DNA from: Deltaproteobacteria bacterium
GTDB taxonomy: Bacteria; Desulfobacterota; Desulfobulbia; Desulfobulbales; Desulfurivibrionaceae
Direction: 5' to 3'
Assembly (NCBI GenBank): GCA_013349285.1
Contig: DUZU01000011.1
Coordinates: 1 to 64,000 of the forward strand
DNA: 64,000 nt
A program made the position numbers and the translations under genes. The notes beneath the pieces are model-generated. The model had not been told where the DNA came from. It worked only from the letters and a program-made list of their open reading frames with translations, and searched no databases. This document shows, in pieces, positions 43,201-52,259 of the stretch. Each line of letters begins with the position of its first letter. The stretch's first letter is position 1.

Positions 43201-44238
43201 ATGATATTCAAGGTTTTTCCAAAAAAGAAACTGTCCTTGCTGTACGAGCTGCTGGCCGTCAACACCATGGTCGGCCCCACCCTCAAGGGTAAAGACCGCA
43301 ACGGCAAATCACTTTATGATTTCGACGTGCTCTACACCTTTGACGACCTGGCCCTTGACTACACGGCCACCATCCATTCGGCCAAGCGGTTCGTCCTCCC
43401 CTACCATGAAAAACTTTCCTCCTTTGACATCAATAAAACCGACTGGAAAAAGCATGTGGACATCAATGTCTACAAACCCTTGGTCTTTTTCGGCATGCAC
43501 CCCTGCGACATCAATGCCCTCAATAAACTCGACATGGTGCTGGCCGGCAATGTCTATCCAAACCCCTACTACATCGGCAAGCGAAAAAACATCTTCATCG
43601 TCGGCCTGGACTGCAGCCCCGAGCCCCAATGCTTCTGCCACTCCATGGGTACCGACAGCGCCTTGCACGGCTTTGACATGTTTCTGACCGACCTGGGCGA
43701 CAAATATTTTGTCGAGGTGCTCTCCGCCACCGCCTTTGACTTTCTCTCCCAGATCAAAAGCAAAGAGCCCAGCAAGAAAGATCACCAGCACTACAAGCAG
43801 GTGAACGCCTTAAAAAACAAAAACTTCGCCACCAACGTCGAAACCAATGACCTCACCAAAATCCTTGACCTGGAATTTGACGCCAAGGCCTGGGACCAAT
43901 GGGGCGACAAATGCCTCTCCTGCGGCACCTGCTCCAACGTCTGCCCCACCTGCTACTGTTACGGCGTCGAAGAAAACATTGACCTGGACCTGAAAAACGC
44001 CAACAAAATAAGATCGCTCCACTCCTGCAACCTGCTGGACTTTGCCAAGGTCTCGGGGGGTCATAATTTCAGGCCGGAAAAATCGACCCGCCTCAAATAC
44101 CGTTACTACCATAAACATCGCGGCTTTGTTGAAGCCTTTGAAGAATCACTCTGCGTCGGCTGTGGACGCTGCGGCCAGGCGTGTCTTGCCGACATAACCC
44201 CACCGGAAGTCATTGCCAGTGTCCGGGGCAAGGAGTAA
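43201..44238 (+). CDS. sulfhydrogenase-type NiFe hydrogenase beta subunit (4Fe-4S dicluster)
   Basis: CLSCGTCSNVCPTCYCYGVEEN and CVGCGRCGQACLADITPPEVI; HydB-like; first of a beta-gamma-delta-alpha cluster. Confidence 0.9.
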   Translation: MIFKVFPKKKLSLLYELLAVNTMVGPTLKGKDRNGKSLYDFDVLYTFDDLALDYTATIHSAKRFVLPYHEKLSSFDINKTDWKKHVDINVYKPLVFFGMHPCDINALNKLDMVLAGNVYPNPYYIGKRKNIFIVGLDCSPEPQCFCHSMGTDSALHGFDMFLTDLGDKYFVEVLSATAFDFLSQIKSKEPSKKDHQHYKQVNALKNKNFATNVETNDLTKILDLEFDAKAWDQWGDKCLSCGTCSNVCPTCYCYGVEENIDLDLKNANKIRSLHSCNLLDFAKVSGGHNFRPEKSTRLKYRYYHKHRGFVEAFEESLCVGCGRCGQACLADITPPEVIASVRGKE

Positions 44239-44242
44239 TCAC

Positions 44243-45145
44243 ATGAAAAACAAACTGGACTTCATCGATATCATGCACGGCAGCGATGGGCATCACCGCA
44301 AGGAAGATCCCAACAGCTTCGAGTACTCCTATCAGGCCGAGATCACCAATGTTTACTCGCTCACCAAAACCGAAAAACTGTACCAGATCCAGATAGCCGA
44401 CCCCAAACTGCGGACCAAATTCACCTTCAAGCCCGGCCAGTTCGTCATGCTGGAGCTGCCCGGCATCGGCGAGGCGCCCTTCTCGATCTCATCCTCCCCG
44501 GTTCGACACGGCGACATCGAACTCTGTATCCGCGGGGCGGGCAATTTCACCAACTTTTTATCCCGGGTGCAGCGGGGCACCAAGGTAGGACTTTCCGGCC
44601 CCTTCGGCACCCATTTCCCGGTGGAAAAAATGCATGGCCAGGATCTGCTGCTCATCGCCGGCGGCCTGGGCATTGCCCCTCTTCGCTCCCCGCTGCTGAG
44701 CGTGCTTGAAAACCGAAGCCGTTACGGCCGGGTGGATATCATGTACGGGGCCAAAAACCCCGACGAACTGCTTTTCACTTACCAGCACGAGGAATGGCGC
44801 CGCTTTGACATTAATCTCGACATCACCGTCGACCAGGCTGATAAACAATGGCAGGGCCGGACCGGCCTGATCACCGAGATCTTAAAAGAGAGGATCCAAG
44901 AATCAACCGACCTGGCGAACAACACCTTCGCCATTGTCTGCGGACCGCCGATAATGTTCCGCTTTGTCTGCGACATGCTGACCCAGGCCGGGCTGCCCAT
45001 GCAGAAAATGTTTGTCTCCCTGGAACGGCGCATGCATTGCGGCCGCGGTAAATGCTGCCGCTGCAACATCGGCTCGACCTACACCTGCATTGACGGTCCG
45101 GTTTTTGATTACTGGTCGGTTATGAATCTTAAAGAGGCGATCTGA
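44243..45145 (+). CDS. hydrogenase gamma subunit (FAD/NAD(P)-binding oxidoreductase)
   Basis: KPGQFVMLELPGIGEAPFSISSSP, LLIAGGLGIAPLRS, C-terminal CGRGKCCRCNIGSTYTCIDGP [2Fe-2S] site. Confidence 0.92.
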   Translation: MKNKLDFIDIMHGSDGHHRKEDPNSFEYSYQAEITNVYSLTKTEKLYQIQIADPKLRTKFTFKPGQFVMLELPGIGEAPFSISSSPVRHGDIELCIRGAGNFTNFLSRVQRGTKVGLSGPFGTHFPVEKMHGQDLLLIAGGLGIAPLRSPLLSVLENRSRYGRVDIMYGAKNPDELLFTYQHEEWRRFDINLDITVDQADKQWQGRTGLITEILKERIQESTDLANNTFAIVCGPPIMFRFVCDMLTQAGLPMQKMFVSLERRMHCGRGKCCRCNIGSTYTCIDGPVFDYWSVMNLKEAI

Positions 45146-45147
45146 TT

Positions 45148-45960
45148 ATGGACCAACAACTATCCTATCTCGGTGTGCCCCTGACCCGCCCCAAAGTGGC
45201 TTTCTTCGATTTCACCTCCTGCGAAGGATGCCAGCTCCAGATTCTCAACAACGAAGCGACCCTGCTCGACTTTCTCAACCTGGTGGAGATTGTCAATTTC
45301 AGGGAGGGGATGAGCGAAAAGAGCGATAATTATGATATCGCCTTTATCGAGGGCAGCATCAGCCGGCCCGATGAAATCAAGCGCCTGGAGGCCATTCGCC
45401 ATAACGCCAAAATCGTGGTCGCCCTTGGCTCCTGCGCCTGTTTCGGCGGGGTCAACCAGCTGAAAAACCGCTTCAACGACCTTAATTGGGTAAAAAAAGA
45501 GGTGTACGGCGATTTTCCCATCGAAACCATCGAGGTGCATCCCCTTGAAAAATACGTGCAGGTCGACCTCAAGATCTACGGCTGTCCCATAAAAAAAGAA
45601 GAGGTGGAAAAAATCGTTACCAATCTGGTGGTGGGCAAATCAATAACCTCCCCCGAGTATCCGGTCTGCATGGAATGCAAGGCCAATGAAAACATCTGCC
45701 TTTTTGAACTGGGCGAGCCATGCCTTGGCCCGGTAACCAGAGCCGGTTGCGATGCCTGGTGCACCAATAACCGCCGCGGTTGCTGGGGCTGCCGGGGCCC
45801 GGCCGATGTAGCCAATGTCCGCCAGCTCGAAGAAATCATGCATAAATATGGGTTCAGCAACGAAACCATGCTTGACCGGCTCGAATGCTTTGGCGGCTTT
45901 GCCTCCCTTACCAAAGAAATAAAAAAAACAAAGAAACCTGCTGCCAAGAGGAAAAAATAA
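45148..45960 (+). CDS. NiFe hydrogenase small (delta) subunit
   Basis: DFTSCEGCQLQILN, GSCACFGGVN, CWGCRGPAD. Confidence 0.93.
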   Translation: MDQQLSYLGVPLTRPKVAFFDFTSCEGCQLQILNNEATLLDFLNLVEIVNFREGMSEKSDNYDIAFIEGSISRPDEIKRLEAIRHNAKIVVALGSCACFGGVNQLKNRFNDLNWVKKEVYGDFPIETIEVHPLEKYVQVDLKIYGCPIKKEEVEKIVTNLVVGKSITSPEYPVCMECKANENICLFELGEPCLGPVTRAGCDAWCTNNRRGCWGCRGPADVANVRQLEEIMHKYGFSNETMLDRLECFGGFASLTKEIKKTKKPAAKRKK

Positions 45961-47235
45961 ATGAAGCTATCCTGCGACGTTAACGTCAAGCACCTTACCC
46001 GGGTTGAAGGACATGGCAACATCCAGATCAAGATCCAGGATGGCAGAGTTAAGCAGGCCAACTGGGAGGTGGTGGAAACTCCCAGATTTTTTGAAGCGAT
46101 GCTGGTCGGCAAGCACTGGGAAAACGCACCTTACATCTGCGGCCGGATTTGCGGAATCTGCTCCATCGGCCATACGCTGGCCAGTATCAGGGCGGTGGAA
46201 AACGCTTTTAACATTATCCCGAGCACCCAAACCGCCAAACTCCGATTGCTGCTCAAACACATGGAAACCTTGCAAAGCCATATCCTCCATCTCTACTTTC
46301 TGGCCGCCCCTGATTTCCTCGGCACCGGCAGCGTACTGCCTTTGGCCAAGAGCAACCCGGAAGAGGTGCAACGGGCCCTACGCCTGAAACTGCTGGCCAA
46401 CGACGCCTGCGACATCATCGGCGGCCGCAGACTGCATCCAACCAGAACCGTGGTGGGCGGCTTCACCATGCTCCCGGAAAAAAAACAACTCGACCAGATC
46501 AGACGCCGCCTTAACGCCTGCGTCCCGGATCTGCTCGCCGCCGCCGAGTTGTTCAAGACCTTCACCATTCCGGATTTTTCCAGGGAAACCGAGTTTGTCT
46601 CCCTCAAGGCTGACGAAAACTACCCCTTTATCGGCGGCTCCCTGATCTCCACCGACGGCGTGATCAAAAAAGAGGCGGATTACCGGCAGATGACCAATGA
46701 ATATTGCAAAAAAGGGTTCACGTCGAAATTGAGCAAACTCTCCCGCAAATCATTCGCGGTGGGCGCCCTGGCCCGGCTCAACAATAATTTTGCCTTCCTC
46801 CACCCGACGGCGCAGAACATCTCAACCGAACTGGGACTTACGCCGGTCAACCACAACCCCTACATGTGCAACGTCGCGCAACTGGTGGAATGCGTCCATA
46901 TCGTCTTCGACAGCCTGAGCCTGATCGAGGATTTGCTCAACAGCCCCTGGCAGGAAGAACGCCAACCGGTTAAAGCCATCAAAGGTAAGGGTGTCGGCGC
47001 GGTGGAGGTGCCCCGGGGCATTCTCTACCACTATTACGAATTTGACGGCAAGGGCAAGATAGTTGCCGCCGACTGTGTTATTCCAACCAGCCAGAATCAC
47101 GCCAACATCCACCATGACATCCAGGCGCTGGCCAAGCAGTATGCCGAAAGCGGCACCAAAGATCAAAACATTGAACTGCTCGCCGAAATGCTGGTCCGGG
47201 CCTATGACCCTTGCATCTCCTGCTCGGTGCATTGA
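45961..47235 (+). CDS. NiFe hydrogenase large (alpha) subunit, group 3b-like
   Basis: ICGRICGICSIGHTLA (N-term Ni ligands) and C-terminal DPCISCSVH-stop. Confidence 0.94.
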   Translation: MKLSCDVNVKHLTRVEGHGNIQIKIQDGRVKQANWEVVETPRFFEAMLVGKHWENAPYICGRICGICSIGHTLASIRAVENAFNIIPSTQTAKLRLLLKHMETLQSHILHLYFLAAPDFLGTGSVLPLAKSNPEEVQRALRLKLLANDACDIIGGRRLHPTRTVVGGFTMLPEKKQLDQIRRRLNACVPDLLAAAELFKTFTIPDFSRETEFVSLKADENYPFIGGSLISTDGVIKKEADYRQMTNEYCKKGFTSKLSKLSRKSFAVGALARLNNNFAFLHPTAQNISTELGLTPVNHNPYMCNVAQLVECVHIVFDSLSLIEDLLNSPWQEERQPVKAIKGKGVGAVEVPRGILYHYYEFDGKGKIVAADCVIPTSQNHANIHHDIQALAKQYAESGTKDQNIELLAEMLVRAYDPCISCSVH

Positions 47236-47304
47236 TTAACAAGTTCGAGTAAATGGTTAAGAGAGGTTGGCAAGAAAGAAATCAGGGCAAGCGCTTATCA
47301 GCCA

Positions 47305-47577
47305 TCAACAGCAATTATTTTTGGATTTGCCCAGCAGCTGATTAAAGATGGCCTGAGCACAGCCGACCCCGGCCTGGACCTTGATCGCCGTAACCGAACA
47401 ATTAGTGGCGCAAGCACCGCACTCCATACAGGCATCCCGCCGCACTATTTCAGCTTTTCGGCCATTTAAGCGAAACACCGCGTGGGGACAAACCTCAAGA
47501 CACATCCCGCAGCCGACGCAGCGAAGCTGATCCAATTCGAGGGTTACCACCTCAGGCAAATAAACAAAGTCAGCCAC
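47305..47577 (-). CDS. hgcB: HgcB, 2x[4Fe-4S] ferredoxin of the mercury-methylation pair
   Basis: CVGCGMCLEVCP and CMECGACATNC motifs, AGVGCAQAIFNQLL, C-terminal CC pair; immediately downstream of hgcA. Confidence 0.9.
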   Translation of the reverse strand: MADFVYLPEVVTLELDQLRCVGCGMCLEVCPHAVFRLNGRKAEIVRRDACMECGACATNCSVTAIKVQAGVGCAQAIFNQLLGKSKNNCC

Positions 47578-47584
47578 TTAGCCC

Positions 47585-48604
47585 CTACCCCCTAAAAAGC
47601 AGAAAAAACCACCAACCGCTTCCCGCGACAATTGAACAAACCTGGGCGGGAACCGCCAGACGCATCTCTTTCTTCACCCCGGAAAGTGAGGTATAGGTCG
47701 ACGCGCCGGTAAAATTCATCCCCAGGTATGAAGATACCGCCGTGCAGATTACCCCCCAAGCAAGATCCGCCCCGGCATTGATTTGCCCGGCAAGCAAGAA
47801 ATGACTCAAGCAAATCATGGCGGCCACCGCCAGACCGGCGACACCCCCTTTAACGGCAAAGGCTCGGCCCGGCAGATACGGCAAGAGCAGCGGAGTAAGC
47901 ACCCCACCGCCAAACACCCCGGCCAACAGGTAAACAAGCGGCCACCGGCCGACCTCAAGGCTGTTTTGTTGAAAATCACCGGTTCCGGCCAAGCCGCTGA
48001 TCACCAAGACGGCGGCCATGGCAAACAGCAACCATTTCCCGGCCATGGTCATCTCCACCGGAATCAGGGCCAGACGCTCACGAAACGGAAAAGTCTTGCG
48101 CCGCATGGCCGGGGTGGCCACCATATTATTGGCAAGAAACAAAGGCAGATCACGGGCCATCACCGGCCCATACCGCACCGTAAACCCGCACCGTTTTTTA
48201 ACATGATGGGCGGCAACCCCGGGAGCGCCGAGCTGGGGAACCACAATCGTCCGATGCCCCACCAGCTCATGCAAACGACTGGCCTTGACCCTGAGCACCA
48301 GTTCGGTTGTGCCGAAACTGCCCTTGCCGGCCGCGCACCAGACGTTGATGCCAAAGGTCTCCAGCACCACAAGCCAGGCATCGATCCCGGCCAGCTTACC
48401 CCGCAGATGATCAAAACTGAGCTTGTAATTTGCGGTCACCAGCACCGGCGAATCAGGACCTGGCGCTCCCACTCCGTAGAGACCGGGCTCCACCGTATAA
48501 CCCATACGGCCAAAGCCCGAGCGCACCAGGGTAGTCCCGAGCCAATCCCGAAGAGACATCTCTGTCGCAACTAACGGGACTGGTCCGACTGCGGTTTCCA
48601 GCAC
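47585..48604 (-). CDS. hgcA: HgcA, corrinoid-binding membrane protein of mercury methylation (uninterrupted part; frame extends upstream through an in-frame UGA)
   Basis: Cap-helix motif NVWCAAGKGSFGT, SPVLVTANYKLSFDHLR, C-terminal TM segments; followed by hgcB. Confidence 0.93.
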   Translation of the reverse strand: MLETAVGPVPLVATEMSLRDWLGTTLVRSGFGRMGYTVEPGLYGVGAPGPDSPVLVTANYKLSFDHLRGKLAGIDAWLVVLETFGINVWCAAGKGSFGTTELVLRVKASRLHELVGHRTIVVPQLGAPGVAAHHVKKRCGFTVRYGPVMARDLPLFLANNMVATPAMRRKTFPFRERLALIPVEMTMAGKWLLFAMAAVLVISGLAGTGDFQQNSLEVGRWPLVYLLAGVFGGGVLTPLLLPYLPGRAFAVKGGVAGLAVAAMICLSHFLLAGQINAGADLAWGVICTAVSSYLGMNFTGASTYTSLSGVKKEMRLAVPAQVCSIVAGSGWWFFLLFRG

Positions 48605-48730
48605 CTTGGTAACAAAAGGCTGCCGGGTGATTTCAACTCCTGCCCGAGGAGGGATTTTAGGTCCTCAACAGGCCTCCTGAACCGGAGGTTGAATCATGGT
48701 TATCTCGGGAATTTGTTTTTCTCCATTCAT
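48605..48730 (-). other. hgcA: candidate selenocysteine recoding site and N-terminal extension of hgcA
   Basis: Same frame as hgcA: MNGEKQIPEITMIQPPVQEAC-(UGA)-GPKIPPRAGVEITRQPFVTK then the ORF-track GTG; TGA at 48667-48665; hairpin CUCCU-CGGGC-AGGAG downstream. Confidence 0.55.
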
Positions 48731-48766
48731 CGGTTACAGGATAATCTATTTTTTACAAAAAAAAAA

Positions 48767-48785
48767 GCCCGACATAAAGCCGGGC
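48767..48785 (-). terminator. intrinsic terminator of the AICAR transformylase gene
   Basis: Minus strand GCCCGGCTTTATGTCGGGC followed by a long T run. Confidence 0.8.
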
Positions 48786-48807
48786 CTAAAAAAAATATCA
48801 AAAAAAA

Positions 48808-50097
48808 TTAATGCTTAAAAGAACGCTGGCCGGTGAACTTCATGGCCACCTGCGGATTTGCCTCATTACAGGCCTGAACCGTCTCAAAGTCGCGCATGGA
48901 GCCGCCCGCCTGCAGGATAGCGGAAACCCCCTGGCGGATGCCGACATCGGCGCCGTCACGATACGGGAAAAAGGCATCGGAAATCATTACCGAGCCCGGC
49001 AAGCCCGCCTTGTCTTTCTTGGTCTTGGCGTCGATGGCCTCCTTGTCGGCCTTGTCCCGCTTGCCCTGCTCCACCTCAAGCACCATATCCGCATAGGGAA
49101 TGCCATAGGTGTCGAAACAGACGATATCCGCGTACTTGGTATAGGCCTTGGCCACCGCGATTTCCGCCACCCCGACCCGATCCTGCTCGCCGGTTCCGAT
49201 CCCGACCGTGCAGCCATCCTTCACGTAAATAACCGAGTTGGAGGTAACCCCGTGCTCAACAGCCCAACCAAAGAGCATATCATCGATCTCCCGCTGGGTC
49301 GGCTCACGCTCCACCTTGTACTCCGTGCCTTTGGAGGTCGTGACCGCCGGCTTCAGGTCAGCCACGCTACGAATGGAGTTGACCGCGGATTGCTGAGCAA
49401 TGATCCCGCCATCAATCAGGCTCTTAAAATCGACAAAACGATAATTTTCAAAATCCGCCAATCTCTCAATCTTAGCCATTTTGATCACCCGCAGATTCTT
49501 GCGCTGACTAAGAATCTCAAGGGAACCCTCTTCAAACTCCGGCGCGCAGACAACCTCGAGATAATTCTTACTCAGCAGCTCGGCCGTCTCCTTATCACAG
49601 GAACGATTGAGAACAATGGCCCCCCCGAAGGCGGCAATCCGATCCGCCCGGTTGGCCCGGTCATAGGCCTGGGCCAGGGTCTCGCCGTAAGCGGCGCCGC
49701 AAGGGTTATTATGCTTGAGAATAACCGCCGCCGGTTTACCCATCAGGTATTTGATAATATTAAGACCATTGTCGATATCGGTCAGGTTGATCTTTCCCGG
49801 ATGTTTGCCCACCTGGAGCATATCCTCAACCGTGATGCCGCTCACCAACCCATTGCCCGGGTCGATGAATTTGCAATCACCCAAAACCAGGTTGCCGTTG
49901 ACCAGTTCATACAACGCCGCTTCCTGGTCCGGATTTTCGCCGTAACGAACGCCACGCTCGTCCACCGTGCCGTCATCCATGGCAATCTTCCAGGTCTTTT
50001 TCCGGTAGACCAGGGTCTGATCACCAAAGCTAATCTTCATTTCCATGGGAAAGTGGTCACCGAGAATGGTGGTATACATTTTTTTCAGGTCTGCCAT
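48808..50097 (-). CDS. phosphoribosylaminoimidazolecarboxamide (AICAR) formyltransferase, stand-alone PurH C-terminal-type domain
   Basis: RYGENPDQEAALYE, LKHNNPCGAAYG, SVMISDAFFPYRDGADVG, AILQAGGSMRD; no N-terminal IMP cyclohydrolase domain. Confidence 0.9.
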   Translation of the reverse strand: MADLKKMYTTILGDHFPMEMKISFGDQTLVYRKKTWKIAMDDGTVDERGVRYGENPDQEAALYELVNGNLVLGDCKFIDPGNGLVSGITVEDMLQVGKHPGKINLTDIDNGLNIIKYLMGKPAAVILKHNNPCGAAYGETLAQAYDRANRADRIAAFGGAIVLNRSCDKETAELLSKNYLEVVCAPEFEEGSLEILSQRKNLRVIKMAKIERLADFENYRFVDFKSLIDGGIIAQQSAVNSIRSVADLKPAVTTSKGTEYKVEREPTQREIDDMLFGWAVEHGVTSNSVIYVKDGCTVGIGTGEQDRVGVAEIAVAKAYTKYADIVCFDTYGIPYADMVLEVEQGKRDKADKEAIDAKTKKDKAGLPGSVMISDAFFPYRDGADVGIRQGVSAILQAGGSMRDFETVQACNEANPQVAMKFTGQRSFKH

Positions 50098-50145
50098 TGG
50101 CTGAAGCCTCCTTCCTGCTGGTTATCGTTCACATGTTTTTTTAAG

Positions 50146-51279
50146 TTAAATTACCAAGGCCGCCGACTGAGGCCGCCGGCCATGCATTTGAAATATGGGA
50201 TCCCAATCCTTGCGGACCGGGTCAAATCCTTTTTGCCGGATAACCTCACTAACCTCATCAATATTTCGATGATCGCCAACCGAAAACTGTTCCCCGGTAA
50301 CATCTCGATTACCATATCCACCGGGCACCGTGCAAGAGCCGGCTGAATATCTGGTCGGCCCCAGGCCCAGCATGCCGTCCCGATAACGGGCCTCCTCGCG
50401 GGTAGAAAGCAGTAGCCCAACATCCGGATCAAAAATACGCAAGGCAAAAATAAGCTGGGTCATCTCCCTTTCACTTACCGGCAGAGGCGGGGTAAACTCG
50501 CCCATGGCCGGACGCATCCGGGGAAAGGAAACGGTAAGCGCCGTACGCCAAAAATGTTTGCGCAACCAGGCCAGGTGCAGGCCGATGGCCAACCCTTCCG
50601 CCCGCCAGTCAGACAGACCAAGCAAGGCGCCGATCCCGACCTCCCGCATCCCGGCGGCGGCCACCAGAGCTGGGGTCGCCAACCGATGGTCATAATCACT
50701 TTTTTTGCCGCTAAGATGTACCTGCCGATAAACATCCCGATCATAGGTTTCCTGGTAAACGGCCACCGCGGTAATGCCGGCGGCAAACAACCGGGCATAC
50801 TCTTCACCTCTAAGAGGCTGCACCTCAATGGAAATGGCGGCAAAACGATCGCGAAGCCTTAAAGCCAACTCTTCAAGATAGGCAACCCCCATTTTCGCGG
50901 GGGCCTCGCCGGAGACCAGCAGCAGATGATTAAAACCACGATCATGAAGGATGGTGGCCTCATGTTCTGCCTCGGCCAAGGTCAATACCCGACGTTCGAT
51001 CTGGTTGTCCGCTGAAAACCCGCAATAAACACAACGGTTACTGCAAAAACTGGAAAGATAGAGCGGCGCATAAAGTTGCACGGCCCGTCCGAATCGCCGG
51101 CCGGTTATCTGCGCCGACTTCTCGGCCATAACTCCCATATACGGCTTGGCCGCGGGAGAGAGCAAGGCGGCCAAGCCCTTGATCCCGATCCGTTCAGCGG
51201 CCAGCGCCTGTTGGACATCAAAGGCGTCGGCGGCGGCAATGGCTTTCTTTAATTCTGCAAAATCAGGGGTAACAAACAT
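50146..51279 (-). CDS. thiH: 2-iminoacetate synthase (radical SAM)
   Basis: LYLSSFCSNRCVYCGF radical SAM motif; clustered with thiG/S/F. Confidence 0.94.
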   Translation of the reverse strand: MFVTPDFAELKKAIAAADAFDVQQALAAERIGIKGLAALLSPAAKPYMGVMAEKSAQITGRRFGRAVQLYAPLYLSSFCSNRCVYCGFSADNQIERRVLTLAEAEHEATILHDRGFNHLLLVSGEAPAKMGVAYLEELALRLRDRFAAISIEVQPLRGEEYARLFAAGITAVAVYQETYDRDVYRQVHLSGKKSDYDHRLATPALVAAAGMREVGIGALLGLSDWRAEGLAIGLHLAWLRKHFWRTALTVSFPRMRPAMGEFTPPLPVSEREMTQLIFALRIFDPDVGLLLSTREEARYRDGMLGLGPTRYSAGSCTVPGGYGNRDVTGEQFSVGDHRNIDEVSEVIRQKGFDPVRKDWDPIFQMHGRRPQSAALVI

Positions 51280-51289
51280 ATCTTTCAGT

Positions 51290-52057
51290 TTACCTTAAAA
51301 AACCAAGCCCATCCTCGGGGGAGGAAGCCGCAGCGTCTTTGCTGACCATACCCAGACCCGACTCGTAGGCCGCCCTGCCGGCTTCCACCGCCATGGCAAA
51401 GGCGCGGGCCATGCGGACCGGATCACCGGCCACGGCAATGGCGGTATTGACCAGAACGGCATCCGCCCCCATCTCCATGGCCAGAGCGGCATGGGAAGGC
51501 GCGCCGAGCCCGGCATCAACCACCACCGGCACCTGAGCCTGATCGATAATAATCTCTATCATGGCTTTGGTCAGTACCCCCTGATTGGTGCCAATGGGTG
51601 AGCCCAACGGCATCACCGCAGCCGCACCGACATCCTGCAGCCTGAGGGCCAGAATAGGGTCGGCATTCATATAGGGCAACACATGAAACCCCTCTTTAAC
51701 CAGTATTTCGGTGGCCTTGAGCGTCTCAATGGGATCGGGCAGCAGGGTCCGAGGATCAGGGGTGACCTCAAGCTTCAACCACTCGCCGCCGCCTGAGGCG
51801 CGAGCCAGATGCGCGAGCCGGACAGCCTCGCCGGCATCCCTGGCCCCGGAGGTATTTGGCAAAAACAAATAGCGCTCCCGATCAAGCACACTCATGATGT
51901 CGTCGGCAGGATCTGCCAAGTCAACTCGCCGCAGGGCAACCGTGACCATCTCACACCCCGAGGCGTCCAACGCCTCCTTCATCACGGCCGGGGATGAAAA
52001 TTTCCCGGTCCCCCCAAAAAGGCGCGATCTAAAACTTCTGCCTGCAATGATCAACAT
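51290..52057 (-). CDS. thiG: thiazole synthase
   Basis: [58 protein letters not shown]. Confidence 0.97.
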   Translation of the reverse strand: MLIIAGRSFRSRLFGGTGKFSSPAVMKEALDASGCEMVTVALRRVDLADPADDIMSVLDRERYLFLPNTSGARDAGEAVRLAHLARASGGGEWLKLEVTPDPRTLLPDPIETLKATEILVKEGFHVLPYMNADPILALRLQDVGAAAVMPLGSPIGTNQGVLTKAMIEIIIDQAQVPVVVDAGLGAPSHAALAMEMGADAVLVNTAIAVAGDPVRMARAFAMAVEAGRAAYESGLGMVSKDAAASSPEDGLGFLR

Positions 52058-52058
52058 C

Positions 52059-52259
52059 TCAACCGCCTCCTACAAAGCGTATCAACTCAACCACAGAGCC
52101 CTCACGCAACTCGTGGCGGTCATAATCTTCACGTTTCAAAATCAAAGTGTCACACTCAACCACAACCGTATCAGCGGCAAGGTCAAATTCTTTCAGCAAA
52201 TCGACAATTTTTGCGCCTGCCGCAACCTGATGCTCGGTGCCGTTACAAACAATCTTCAC
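52059..52259 (-). CDS. thiS: sulfur carrier protein ThiS
   Basis: 66 aa, C-terminal GG (RFVGGG). Confidence 0.95.
   Translation of the reverse strand: MKIVCNGTEHQVAAGAKIVDLLKEFDLAADTVVVECDTLILKREDYDRHELREGSVVELIRFVGGG

Noticed and set aside
48673-48690. AGGAGG before the hgcA UGA as the ribosome-binding site of a shorter HgcA
   Set aside because: The only start in reach (TTG) reads TTG AGG ACC TAA; no start codon in the hgcA frame lies at suitable spacing.
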